Source: Myxococcales bacterium
GTDB taxonomy: Bacteria; Myxococcota; Polyangia; Nannocystales; Nannocystaceae
Reading direction: 5' to 3'
NCBI GenBank assembly: GCA_016793465.1
Contig: JAEUJW010000066.1
Location: 151,548-215,547, forward strand
DNA length: 64,000 nt
This document shows, piece by piece, positions 7,965 through 17,500 of this stretch. The stretch's first letter is position 1. The number at the start of each line of letters is the position of its first letter. The notes beneath the pieces were generated by a model. That model was given only the letters and a program-made list of their open reading frames with translations, was not told the DNA's origin and did not search any database. The translations under genes were made by a program, and so were the position numbers.

Positions 7965-8382
7965 CCCCGCGCCGCATCGGGCAGCAGCCCCGATCGCGAG
8001 GCGCAGGACGACGGGCCACGCCCGGCCCGCGTCGAGCCGCGAGGCTCCCCGCGGCACCACGAGCTCGAACCCCGCAGATCCATGTGTGCGGAGCGCGTGC
8101 ATCACGAGCGCACACGCGTGTCCGCGACACCGGCCCCGCGCACCCGGGGCCGTCTGCGACGAGCTCGTGGCCCGCGAGCCACGGACGGCCCGCCCCGCGG
8201 GCGGTCAGGCGGTGCTCCTTCCACCGCGCTGACCGCCCGCGCCGAGCGGACTTTTTTAATCTTTTTCACCTCCCGCGACCCAGCCGACGTGCCCGCAGAA
8301 GCACGCCCGCGCGTCCCCTCGCGCCGACGAGGCCCGGCGCGGCGGTGTCGACTTTCGCCACGGGCTGCTAGGTTTGCCCGAC
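7965..8382. other. intergenic region between ComEA-like gene and lipoprotein gene
   Basis: No gene is supported here. It contains the large hairpin and T-runs at 8197-8265, and near its right end a TAGGTT box (8369-8374) placed 8 nt before the next start codon. The segment 7970-8190 is GC-rich with no repeat or frame of note. Confidence 0.6.
8197..8257 (+). terminator. intrinsic terminator candidate
   Basis: An 18-nt arm at 8197-8214 pairs with 8222-8240 (one bulged G) around a 7-nt loop. Eleven nt later comes a run of six T (8252-8257) and then a second five-T run. The T-run is somewhat far from the stem, but T-runs are otherwise very rare here. It would end transcription from the ComEA-like gene. 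Confidence 0.6.
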
Positions 8383-9378
8383 ATGCGCGCGCGCCTCCTG
8401 ACCTGCATCGCCTGGCTGGCCCTCGTCACCGCCGTCCCGGCCTGCGCCGGCCGCATCGACCCGCCCTACGCCGCCGGCAAGGCCCCGCCCGCCGCCGAGC
8501 TGCTCACGCTCGTCGCCCCGCGGATCTCCGCCATCCAGGTCCCGTCCGCCAAGGTCCGCATCGGCCGCGCCCCCGCCGGCAACCTCATGCTCCTGGCCCA
8601 AAAGCCAGGTCGATTCTCCGGCCAGGTCCAGCTCGCCGGCCGCGAGCTCATCTCCCTCGCCTTCCACGAGCAGGGCTACACCCTGCGCAACGTCGCCGCC
8701 GACGGCCTCGACCTCGGCTTCTACAGCGGCCCCCCCGCCGACTGCGCGATCCGCCGCCTGATCGGCGTGCCCTTCGCCAAGGAGGAGCTGATCGCCCTCC
8801 TCCTCGGCGGCGCCCCGCAGATCTCCCGGCCCTTCGAGGTCGTCGACCAGCGCTGGGACCGCAAGCTCGGCCACGAGGTCCTCCGCCTGCGCAACGCCAC
8901 CGACGAGCAGGAGCTCCGCTTCGCCTTCACAGCCGGCGACTGGTGGGTCGCCGGCAGCACGCTCTGGCACAAGTCCGCCTCCGGCGAGCTCGAGCGCCTG
9001 TGGACCATCCTCCACGAGGACCTGCGCCCCGTCGACAACACCATCCTCCCCGCCCGCACCCGCATCTCCCGCCCGAGCGGCCGCCGCGAGGAGCGCGTCA
9101 CGATCACCTACTCGACGCAGCTGCCCAACCCCGACCTCGGCGACAGCGAGATCGCCGAGTCCGACGAAGGCGGCTGGGAGGACGAGGACACCGCCTCCGC
9201 CCCCGCACCCGGCGACGACGACGGCGGCTGGGAGGACGGCGAGGCCCCGCCCGCCGCTCCGCCCGGAGGCACCGCACCCGCCCCCGCCAAGCCCGCGGGT
9301 CCGCCAAAAATCCCCCCGCAGTTCACCCTCGACAGCGCCGGCCTGCCGCCCCGCGGCGACCTCTGCCGCAACGGCTGA
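8383..9378 (+). CDS. LolA/LolB-like envelope lipoprotein, 331 aa
   Basis: A signal sequence ends in a lipobox-like VPAC near residue 22. Residues about 45-215 have the pattern of LolA-like (DUF4292-type) half-barrels: PSAKVRIGRAPAGNLMLLAQ, KPGRFSGQVQLAGRELISLAF, GYTLRNVAADGLDLGFYSG, GVPFAKEELIALLLGG. The C-terminal 80 residues are disordered, with two acidic GGWED motifs and an Ala/Pro linker. It is probably a periplasmic lipid-binding or lipoprotein-sorting component; that role comes from fold resemblance only. The start at 8383 is supported by a TAGGTT -10-like box 8 nt upstream. Confidence 0.75.
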   Translation: MRARLLTCIAWLALVTAVPACAGRIDPPYAAGKAPPAAELLTLVAPRISAIQVPSAKVRIGRAPAGNLMLLAQKPGRFSGQVQLAGRELISLAFHEQGYTLRNVAADGLDLGFYSGPPADCAIRRLIGVPFAKEELIALLLGGAPQISRPFEVVDQRWDRKLGHEVLRLRNATDEQELRFAFTAGDWWVAGSTLWHKSASGELERLWTILHEDLRPVDNTILPARTRISRPSGRREERVTITYSTQLPNPDLGDSEIAESDEGGWEDEDTASAPAPGDDDGGWEDGEAPPAAPPGGTAPAPAKPAGPPKIPPQFTLDSAGLPPRGDLCRNG

Positions 9379-10101
9379 TCACTCGCTCTCGGCCGGCCGC
9401 CAGCGCAGCAGCTCGCTGAGGTCGGCCCCGGTCGCCAGCTCCTCCGCCGCGGCCCCGCGGCGAAACAGCCGGGCCCCGCCGGTCCCGCGCAGCGTCAGCG
9501 CCTCGCCCTCGCGCCGCAGCATCGCCGGCTCGCGCAGCCCGACCACGGGAGCCTCGTGCTCCTCGTGAAACTCTCGGATCCGCGTCTCCCGCGTCTCGCC
9601 CTTGTGCGTCGAGTGGGGGTCCGCGTCGAGGTAGTGCGGGTTGATATTAAAAGGGACCAACCCGAGCGCCGCGAACGTCGGCGGGTAGACGATCGGCATG
9701 TCGTTGGTCGTCTCGATCGACCGCGTCGCCAGGTTGGTCCCCGCGCTCGAGCCGACGTACGGCATCCCCTCGGCCACGCGCATGCCCACCACCGTCATCA
9801 GCCCGAGCCTGCACATCGCGGTCAACAACCTGAACGTGTTGCCGCCGCCGATGAACAGCGCCTCCGCGTCACCGATCGCCCCCACCGGGTCGCGGGTCGC
9901 GTGCAGCGAGTCGACCGCCAGCCCGAGCCCCGCCAGCCGCTCGCGCACCCTGGCCGCGTAGCCCTGGTGGTCCGCCAGCGCGAACGGCACGAACAGCACC
10001 CGCTCGACCCCACTCAAAAAGTCCCGCAGCTCGCCCTCGGCGTGGTCGAGATAATTGAAGCCGTGCACGTTGGAGCTGCTGATCAGGAGGAGCCGGGACA
10101 T
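9379..10101 (-). CDS. pepE: dipeptidase E (peptidase S51)
   Basis: This cytoplasmic Ser hydrolase releases N-terminal aspartate from Asp-X dipeptides. Family landmarks are all present: RLLLISSSNVHG at the N-terminus, FIGGGNTFRLL, and the nucleophile elbow VGSSAGTN with Ser119. VPFNINPHYLD and a late THKGETRETRI follow. The length of 240 aa is standard. The start at 10101 is the first ATG of the conserved N-terminus and has a TATGCT box 8 nt upstream with no Shine-Dalgarno. It is convergent with the LolA-like gene, with stop codons abutting. Confidence 0.93.
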   Translation of the reverse strand: MSRLLLISSSNVHGFNYLDHAEGELRDFLSGVERVLFVPFALADHQGYAARVRERLAGLGLAVDSLHATRDPVGAIGDAEALFIGGGNTFRLLTAMCRLGLMTVVGMRVAEGMPYVGSSAGTNLATRSIETTNDMPIVYPPTFAALGLVPFNINPHYLDADPHSTHKGETRETRIREFHEEHEAPVVGLREPAMLRREGEALTLRGTGGARLFRRGAAAEELATGADLSELLRWRPAESE

Positions 10102-10204
10102 CGCGCGCGAGCATACCCCCGCGCTCCCCAGGGCGCGCGCTTCCCACCCCGGGATCTGCCCGACCCTCTTGCCCCGGACGCCCGCGCGTGGAACCCTCCG
10201 CGCC

Positions 10205-10600
10205 ATGGCCGAGCCCGAGTGGCCCTACGAGGTCGAGCCGTTTCGCTGCCACCGCTGCGGCAACTGCTGCCGCGGCGACGGCTTCGTGCACATGACCGAG
10301 GACGACCTCGCCCGCGCCGCCGCCCACCTCGGGCAGACGCGCGGCGAGTTCCTCGCGAACTACTGCGAGGTGCGCCCCGACGGCACGGTCCACCTGCTCG
10401 ACCAGGCCGACCCGCTGCGCTCGTGCATCTTCCTGACGCCCGACAACCTCTGCGAGATCCACCACGCCAAGCCCGCCCAGTGCGAGGGCTTCCCCTTGAA
10501 GTGGCGCCCGCCCGACGTGCTCGACCTGTGCGCCGCCATGCGCCACGCCGCCGGTCTGCCGCCGCCGACGCGTCGTACGATCAGCAGCCGCAGCGGCTAG
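10205..10600 (+). CDS. YkgJ-type CxxCxxCC zinc/iron-chelating cluster protein, 131 aa
   Basis: The motif FRCHRCGNCCRGDGFV near the N-terminus is the signature of the YkgJ (CxxCxxCC) family. Later conserved Cys sit in SCIFL, NLCEIHHAKPAQCEGFP and LCAAM, spaced as in the family. Proteins of this kind are thought to bind Fe-S or zinc; the biochemical role is poorly known. The start at ATG 10205 follows from conservation. It is convergent with the next gene (stop codons 1 nt apart). Confidence 0.88.
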   Translation: MAEPEWPYEVEPFRCHRCGNCCRGDGFVHMTEDDLARAAAHLGQTRGEFLANYCEVRPDGTVHLLDQADPLRSCIFLTPDNLCEIHHAKPAQCEGFPLKWRPPDVLDLCAAMRHAAGLPPPTRRTISSRSG

Positions 10601-10601
10601 C

Positions 10602-11069
10602 TCAGCCCATGCTGTACGTGTAGGCCAGCGTCATCGGCTGGCCGTCGCGCGTCTTCGGGAACTTCCAGGTCTTGGCCTTCTCGAGCACGCAGGCGTTGAG
10701 CCCGTCGTCCTTGATCGTGCTGCCCGGGTCGGCCTTCACCTCGGTGATCACCCCGTCGCCGCCGACCGTGAAGTCGAGCGCCAGCTTGCCCGCGAGGTCC
10801 GCCTTGGCCTCCTTGGCCTTGTTGTAACACTCGCTCACGTCGCCGCTCTTGTCCTGCAGCGTCTCCTCGAACACGTCGACGGTCAGGAACTCCGGCTCCG
10901 ACGGCTCGTCCCCGCCGCCGCCACCACCGTCGCCACCGCCACCGCCGTCGGCCACGTCCCCGCCACCTCCGTCCTCGGGGGGCTTGCTGCCGTCGCCCTC
11001 CTTCTTGCAAGCGGACAGGGCCAGCGCGCCAGCCAGGGCGATGAGCAGGGACCGCGACGTCAGAGACAT
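10602..11069 (-). CDS. AgmX/PglI C-terminal-domain lipoprotein, 155 aa
   Basis: The signal peptide ends in the lipobox ALSAC, followed by a Gly/Asp-rich linker (GGGGGDGGGGGGD). Residues about 70-155 form a TonB-C-like AgmX/PglI domain: the conserved Cys pair (CYNKA and NACVLEKAKTWKFP), a LALDFTVGGDGVITEVK strand and a YTYSMG end. Such domains are common in myxobacterial envelope and motility proteins, but the role here is unknown. A TATAAA box on the minus strand (complement of 11078-11083) sits 8 nt before the ATG, pointing to a leaderless message. Confidence 0.85.
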   Translation of the reverse strand: MSLTSRSLLIALAGALALSACKKEGDGSKPPEDGGGGDVADGGGGGDGGGGGGDEPSEPEFLTVDVFEETLQDKSGDVSECYNKAKEAKADLAGKLALDFTVGGDGVITEVKADPGSTIKDDGLNACVLEKAKTWKFPKTRDGQPMTLAYTYSMG

Positions 11070-11212
11070 GACCGCGGTTTATATCACGGCACCCCGCCGG
11101 TCTCGGCCCTCCTTGCAGATGCACCCGCGAGCATCCGTAATAAGCCCGCGCTGCGCGCTCGCGAACATGGGGCCCCACGTCCGCGGTTGAATCGGTGCAC
11201 GGGCCTGGGGCA

Positions 11213-11241
11213 TGCTCCCCGCTCGTCCTCCATGGGGAGCA
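11213..11241 (+). promoter_or_regulatory. hairpin hiding the ribosome binding site of the RT operon's first gene
   Basis: TGCTCCCC (11213-11220) is the exact complement of GGGGAGCA (11234-11241), with a 13-nt loop. The 3' arm contains the GGGGAG Shine-Dalgarno of the gene starting at 11246, so folding would block translation of the operon's first gene. The 174-nt gap 11070-11245 holds nothing else convincing apart from a TGGGGCCCCA palindrome. Confidence 0.5.
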
Positions 11242-11245
11242 AGCG

Positions 11246-14200
11246 ATGGGCCTTGAACTCAGCCTCGATGACATCCGCCGCGCCTGGGACAGCCGGGATC
11301 CCGACCTGGCCAGCCTGATCGTCGGCGTGGCCGCGGCCCCGGATCCGCGCCCGGCGCAGCCGCCCCGCGAGGGCGCACTCAGCTACGCCGGCTTCACCGC
11401 CCAGCTGGGCAACTACAAGTACAAGCGCGACGCCCCGCAGGCCCGCGCCCGCTACCGCATCGACACCATGCGCGCGCTCGAGGCCCCGAACGCCGAGGTG
11501 CCGCTCCCGCCGCGCCTGCAGCTGCACTCGGTGCTGCTCGACCTGTGGCGTAAAGACGGCGCCTACGAGCGCGCCGCCCTGCTCGAGGTGATCCGCAAGA
11601 TCCCGCTGTGCTGGGGCCCGTGGCGCGGCCTCAAGCAAATTTTTAAAGAGGCCGAGGCCCGCGGCGACAACGAGGTGCTCGGCGCCCTCGCGGCCCGCTT
11701 CGACGCCGCCTACGCCACCAAGGCCGGCAACTATAAAGAGATCTCGCGGCGCACCATGGGCTACCTCGTGCGCCGCGCCTGGCGTTACCTCCGGCGCATC
11801 GGCCAGAGCCTGCCGCCCGCCTACGTCGACGCCGCCATCGACTTCCTGCGCGCCTACGCCGACGACACCTCGTTCGAGCGCACCTGGGTCTTCAATCACA
11901 TCCTCCACCACGAGACCAAGAAGTACACGCGCCGCAACTTCCGGGTCGTGCGCAGCAAGGACGGCGCGCTGACCGAGCGGGCCTTCGGCGAGCTGTGGCG
12001 CCGCACCCCGCGGCCGGTGCTCGGCCTGCTCGAGCGCGCCAGCTCGGAGCAGGTCCGCACCTTCGCCGTGAAGGCCCTGAAGACCGACTTCCGCGCCAGC
12101 CTGCGCGAGGTCGAGGCCCCGTGGGTCGCGCGCCTGATCGCCGTCGACTCCGCGACCGTCGACGACTTCGTGGTCTGGCTGCTGCAGAACGTCCCGAAGT
12201 TCGAACAGGGCCGCTTCCGCGAGCTCGGCCTGCACGTGCCGGTGCTGCGCCTGCTCGACTCGAAGGGCGGCGAGGCCGTCAAGTACGCCGCGGCCTACGC
12301 CCGCACGCACGCCCGCGACCTCGAGCTCGACCGCCTGCTGCGCCTGGCCAACAGCCGCTCCGACGAGGTGCGCAAGCTGGCCTTCGACCTGCTCGGCGAC
12401 CGCGACCCCCGCAAGGACGTCGGCCTCGACGCCTGGGGTCAGCTGCTCGGCACCCAGTACGCCCACGACCTCGCCGCCAGCGCCCTGCGAAAGCACTTCA
12501 GCGCCCGCGAGCTCACCCCCGAGTGGTTCAAGGAGCGCCTGCTCGGCGACCGCAAGGTTTTTGATTTTGCCAGCGACCTCCTCACCAAGGTGCACACCCA
12601 CAAGTCGCTCGGCGCCGCGTTCTTCCGCGACCTGCTCGACGACCCGCGGATCACCACACAGGCCACCAACTTCGCCCTCGAGGCCCTGACCCGCTTCCAG
12701 GGCGAGGACTTCGGCCGCGACTTCCTGGCCCGCATGATCCTCCACCCCCACGCCCGCGAGACCATTCTTAAATGGATCGCCGAGGAGCGGATCAAGGCCG
12801 AGGACCTCGGCGCCCCATTCTGGCGCGCCGTCGCCTTCCAGGCCACCTGGGACAGCGACCCATTTATTAAGGAGCTGATCCACTCCGGCAGGCCGTGGGC
12901 CCGCGACCTGAAGTTCGACGAGAACCTCGCCAAGTCGGCGCTCGGCTTCCTCAGCGACGTGCGCCGCTTCTCGCCCGGCGACCTCGGCTTCGACTGGCTC
13001 ATGCAGCTCGCGCTGCGCAGCGAGCCGCACTACCACGAGTTCGCCCTCGAATACATGACCAAGGCCCTGCTCCCGGCGGATTTCGCGCCGAAGCAGGCCA
13101 TACAGCAGAAGGCCGCTCCGGCCGCCGCCAAGAAGATCGACCTCGGCGGCAAAAGCTTCCTGTTCACCGGCAAGCTCGCGACCATGGTGCGCGACGAGGC
13201 CGAGGCCAAGGTCACCGGCGCGGGCGGCAAGAACGCCAGCAGCGTGACCGCCAAGCTCGACTACCTCGTGATCGGCGACGACGGCTCGCCGCTGTACGGC
13301 CAGGGCCGCAAGGGCAGCAAGCAGGTCGCCGCCGAGAAGCTGGTCGAGAAGGGCGCCGGCATCAAGGTCATCAGCGAGACCGCCTTCTTGCAGATGCTGG
13401 CCGGCGAGCAGCGCGAGTTCACGGCCGACGCCGTGGGCGCCGGCTGCGACCGCCTGTGGGAGATGGCCACCGGCCCCGGCCCCGCCGACGCGCCGCAGGC
13501 GAACTTCGCCCGCCACTACATCCGTCGCCACCACCCCGACATCAGCCTCGCGCTCACCGACCGCCCGGTCGACCCCGGCGCGGAGATCCCCGCCAGCTAC
13601 CTGACGTGGGCCAGAGTGAGACCGCTGCTCGTCGACGCCCGCAGCACCGTGCGTCAGTTCGGCCTCGAGCTGGCCCGCTGGGAGCTCGCGCGCTGGGCCC
13701 CGCCGATCGCCGACATCGTCGAGGTCACCGAGGCGCCGTACCCCGAGGTCCGCGAGTTCTTCGCCAGGGGTCTGCTCGCCGACGAGTCGGTCGAGCACAA
13801 GCGCTACCGCATCGACCCCGGCACGCTGACCGCCACCGCCGTGTACGGCTTCTGCGAGAGCCTCGTGCCCGAGACGCGCGCGCTCGGCATGCAGCTGATC
13901 CACCGCTACCCCAAGCTGGCGATCCCCGAGGAGCTGTTCCGCCTGAGCGAGAGCCCCGATCGTCAGGTGACTGCCTTCGTGGTGAGAACGATCTGGTCGC
14001 TGTACCGGGACCGCGGCATCACTCTCACGTGGAAGCCGACCCCGCGCCCCGAGCCCAAGCAGACCGGCAAGGCCAAGCCGAGCGCCAGGCCCGACACCAT
14101 CATTAAAGGTCCGCCCGCCGAGGGCTCCGGCCCGCCCGCGCGGCCAGGCAAGCTGCCGGCCAGCCACGAGGCCCTGCAGGCGTTCATGCGCCGCATGCTG

Positions 14201-14503
14201 TTCTCGATCCCGCCGGCCAAGCTGCCGAGCGAGGCCAAGACCTCGGACGCCGACGCCAACAAGCAGGACGACGAGCCGAAGAAGCGCCGGGCCAGGCCGT
14301 TGCCCGCGCGCAAGGCCAAGCTCTCGCTGATCGAGGCGATGCGCGACCTCGCCGTGCGCGAGCGGGCCTTCGCCGACCTGGCCGCCCCGCTGCTCCGCGA
14401 GTTCATGGGCTCGCGCGGCGCCAGCGAGCGCGCCGCCTGCATGGTCGCGCTGGTCCGCATCGGCGCGGCCCACCCCGACCTCAAAGTTCTGGAGGCTGCC
14501 TGA
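11246..14503 (+). CDS. alpha-solenoid (HEAT-like) protein with embedded BRCT domain, 1085 aa
   Basis: Residues about 1-610 are almost wholly helical with HEAT-like spacing (for example LLRLANSRSDEVRKLAFDLL). Residues about 628-712 form a BRCT domain: KSFLFTGKLATMVRDEAEAK, the Gly-Gly turn AGGKNASS, KLDYLVIGDD, and ISETAFLQML. A second helical region, a basic Pro-rich linker (about 930-1025) and a short helical C-terminus follow. BRCT domains bind phosphopeptides or DNA ends, and solenoids act as scaffolds. The start at 11246 has a clear GGGGAG; an upstream in-frame ATG at 11195 is less likely. It overlaps the next gene by 1 nt (TGATG), so it heads the operon ending in the reverse transcriptase. 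Biological role unknown. Confidence 0.85.
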   Translation: MGLELSLDDIRRAWDSRDPDLASLIVGVAAAPDPRPAQPPREGALSYAGFTAQLGNYKYKRDAPQARARYRIDTMRALEAPNAEVPLPPRLQLHSVLLDLWRKDGAYERAALLEVIRKIPLCWGPWRGLKQIFKEAEARGDNEVLGALAARFDAAYATKAGNYKEISRRTMGYLVRRAWRYLRRIGQSLPPAYVDAAIDFLRAYADDTSFERTWVFNHILHHETKKYTRRNFRVVRSKDGALTERAFGELWRRTPRPVLGLLERASSEQVRTFAVKALKTDFRASLREVEAPWVARLIAVDSATVDDFVVWLLQNVPKFEQGRFRELGLHVPVLRLLDSKGGEAVKYAAAYARTHARDLELDRLLRLANSRSDEVRKLAFDLLGDRDPRKDVGLDAWGQLLGTQYAHDLAASALRKHFSARELTPEWFKERLLGDRKVFDFASDLLTKVHTHKSLGAAFFRDLLDDPRITTQATNFALEALTRFQGEDFGRDFLARMILHPHARETILKWIAEERIKAEDLGAPFWRAVAFQATWDSDPFIKELIHSGRPWARDLKFDENLAKSALGFLSDVRRFSPGDLGFDWLMQLALRSEPHYHEFALEYMTKALLPADFAPKQAIQQKAAPAAAKKIDLGGKSFLFTGKLATMVRDEAEAKVTGAGGKNASSVTAKLDYLVIGDDGSPLYGQGRKGSKQVAAEKLVEKGAGIKVISETAFLQMLAGEQREFTADAVGAGCDRLWEMATGPGPADAPQANFARHYIRRHHPDISLALTDRPVDPGAEIPASYLTWARVRPLLVDARSTVRQFGLELARWELARWAPPIADIVEVTEAPYPEVREFFARGLLADESVEHKRYRIDPGTLTATAVYGFCESLVPETRALGMQLIHRYPKLAIPEELFRLSESPDRQVTAFVVRTIWSLYRDRGITLTWKPTPRPEPKQTGKAKPSARPDTIIKGPPAEGSGPPARPGKLPASHEALQAFMRRMLFSIPPAKLPSEAKTSDADANKQDDEPKKRRARPLPARKAKLSLIEAMRDLAVRERAFADLAAPLLREFMGSRGASERAACMVALVRIGAAHPDLKVLEAA

Positions 14504-17500
14504 TGTCGACCGCGACGACGAGTGACAAGTTCACGACCGACAAGTACACGCAGATCCGCGGGGAGCTGCGCGCGCTGCTCGGGCACGGCCCGCAGCTGCT
14601 GGTCGTCACCGTCCACCCCGAGGGCCAGCCCACCGCCCTCTACCGCCTCAACGTCGACTCCGGCGAGCTCACCAGCGGGCCGCTCGGCGGCGGCGGCACC
14701 CACCTGCTCGCCGACGACGGCCACGTCTACGTCGCCGGCACCGACGGCCACATCTACGTCGCCCCCATTGACAAGGGCGCCCCCAAGTCGCTCGGCCCCA
14801 AGCTCGACCCGGCCCCGGTCGCCCTCGCGTTCGCCGGCAAGGACCGCCTCGCCGCGGTGTGCGGCAAGGAGCTGGTGATCGTCGGGCGCAGCAACGGCAA
14901 GGAGCTCCAGCGCCTCACGCTCGGCGAGTTCGGCGTGAGCGTGGCCTCCGACCCGAGCGGCGTGTGGCTGGTCGTCGGCGGCGACCGCGGCACGCTCAGC
15001 GTGTTCGACTGCGAGGACAAGGAGAAGTTCTTCGCCGCCGAGTCCAAGAAGATCCACGACGGGGCGATCAACGCCCTCATGTTCGAGACCGAGGAGCTGC
15101 GCGTCACCTCCGTCGGCGCCGACAACAAGGTCCTGGGCACCCACGTCCGCGGCGAGCTCGAGCCCGAGGACCGCAGCGGCAAGAACGGCCACAGCAGCGG
15201 CACCACGGCGGTGATCCCCGGCGTCGCCGACAAGTTCTACACCGGCGGCCTCGACGCAAACATCAAAATCTGGACCCGCGGCGCCGGCCAGCGCAAACCC
15301 TCGAGCCAGAAGGAGGGCCTCGCCAAGGTCGTCGCCCTCGCGCTCGTCGACTTCAAAGGTCGTCCACACCTCGTCGCCGCCTGCAAGGACAACACCCTGC
15401 GCCTGTTCCCGGTCGACGCCGGCGGCAAGGTCGGCGATCGGATCCAGCTGTTCCACGGCGCCCAGACCTGGGCCGAGTACGAGCTGAAGCGCCGCGACCC
15501 CAAGCTGCGCGAGGTCTCGCTGCGCGCCCTCGCCGGCTGGAACGACGCCACCTCGCTCGAGCTGCTGGCCGGCCGCGTCACCGAGGACGAGGACCACGGC
15601 TTGAAGGTCCTCGCCACCGAGCTGCTCGGCGCGACCAACAACCCCCGCGCGATCAAACTCCTCGAGCCTTTAATTAAGGCCAACGAGGAGGCGGTGCGCC
15701 TGGCGGCCCTCGCCGCCCTGCGCAAGCTCGAGGGCGAGGACTCGCTGCGCATCCTCGACCTCGCGCTCGCCGCCCAGCAGCGCGACGTCGGCACCGTGGC
15801 GATCGAGGCCCTCGCGCGCCTGGCCAAGAAGGACGACCTCGCCTACGCCCGCCTGACATCCGCGCTCGGCCAGAACCCGCGCGAGGTCCGGCTCGCCGCG
15901 CTCGTCGCCCTCGAGTCGCTGCACCCCGACAAGTCGCCCGAGCCCGAGCTGATCGCCCTGCGCGCCAAGCCGGCCGATATCCGCAAGACGGCGCTCGTGC
16001 GCTTCTACCAGCGCGACATGCTGGCGCTGCCCGACGTGCAGTCGGCGCTGCGCCGCTTCTCCGCCGACGCCGACGCCGGCGTGCGCCAGACCGCCTTCCT
16101 CATCTCCTTGCTCACCACGCCGAAGCTGGCCGCTGCGCTGCGCTTCCACAGCAAGCAGATCCACCGCCAGCTCCACGACATCGAGACGGCCCCCGACCCG
16201 ACCGCAGAGGTCAAAGCCGCCGAGAAGCCGAAGACCGGCAAGCCGGACAAGGCCAAGGCCCCGAGCGACGACGACCTGCCGAAGGCCAAGAAGGTCGACC
16301 CCTCCGAGGTCAGCGAGGCCGACAAGCGCCCGCTGCTCGAGGCCATGGCGAGCCGCGCCCTCGACACCTGCCTCAGCGGCGCCACCGGTCTCGCGTCCCT
16401 GCAGGACCCCCGCGCCCTCGGCACGCTGCTGCAGCTGTCGCGCGAGCAGACCGCGAGCGTGCGCGTCGAGACCTGCAAGGCCCTCGCCGAGCTCGCCGAC
16501 CCGCGCGGCGCGGCCCGCCTGCGCCTCATGCTGCGCGACGGCGACGCCAGCGTGCGCGACGCCGCCTTCACCGCGCTCACCCGCCTCGAAGACAGGGCCC
16601 CGCTCGCGGTCGCCGAGGCCGGCCTGCTCGCCGAGCACGAGGACGTACGCCGCCGCGGCCTCGACCTTTTAATTAAGCAGCTGAAGAAGGGCCACGAACC
16701 CGCGGCCGTGACGCTGCTCGAGCGCGCCCTCGGCGACGCCGGCAAGTCGGTCCGCACCGAGGCATTCAAGAGTGCCCTCGGCCTCGAGATCGCCGGCGGC
16801 GGTCCGGCGAGCCTGCGCTTCGTTCTTAAAAGCCTGCACGCCGACGTGCGGCGCGAGGTGCTGACCGAAGTGATCGGCCAGATCTCGCAGTCGTGGGCCT
16901 GGCCGCTGCTCATCGAGCTGCTCGGCGACCCCGACCCGGGCGTGCGCAAGGACGCCTTCGAGTTCGCCCTGAAGCGCACCAAGGGCATCGGCCTCGAGCC
17001 GCTGAGCGCCGCGCTCGCCGGCAAGTACGCCGACCTGCGCACCGAGGCCGTCAAGGTGCTCGCCAAGCGCAAGGCCCCCGGCACCCAGGAGCTGCTCAAC
17101 AAGGCCGTCGACGACGACGACGAGAACGTGCGCCAGCTGGCCGTCGACGCCCTGCTCGTCGGCGACTCCGAGGACGCCCTGACCGCGGCGATGGCGAGCA
17201 AGCACCCCGACGTGGTCGTGCGCGCCGCCTGCGCCCGCGCCGTGCTCGGCGACCCGGCCGCCCGCGCCCCGCTGCAGGCGATGATCGCCGAGCCCGAGCC
17301 CGAGGTCGCCCAGCTGCGCACCAAGTGGCTCGACCGCGCGGTGCGTGCGCTCGGCGGCCTCGCCGAGCTCGGCGACCCGGCCGCGGCCGCGGCCGTGCTC
17401 CCGCTGCTGCAGCACAAGGACGCGAAGATCCGCCAGACCGCCGCCCACGCCCTGGCGTGGATGGCCCGCCCCGGCAACGCCAACGCGATCTTCGCCCTCA

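Noticed and set aside
11070..11245. Candidate msr-msd RNA upstream of the RT operon
   Set aside because: Only an 8-bp hairpin over the ribosome binding site and a 10-bp palindrome are seen. There is no long inverted repeat pair (a1/a2) and no msd-like long stem. Not excluded, but not supported.
11084..14473. 1129-codon open frame antisense to the BRCT-solenoid gene
   Set aside because: Its translation is low-complexity Gly/Ala/Val/Leu/Arg without domains. It arises because codons ending in C/G leave antisense frames open. The plus-strand frame has HEAT and BRCT motifs.
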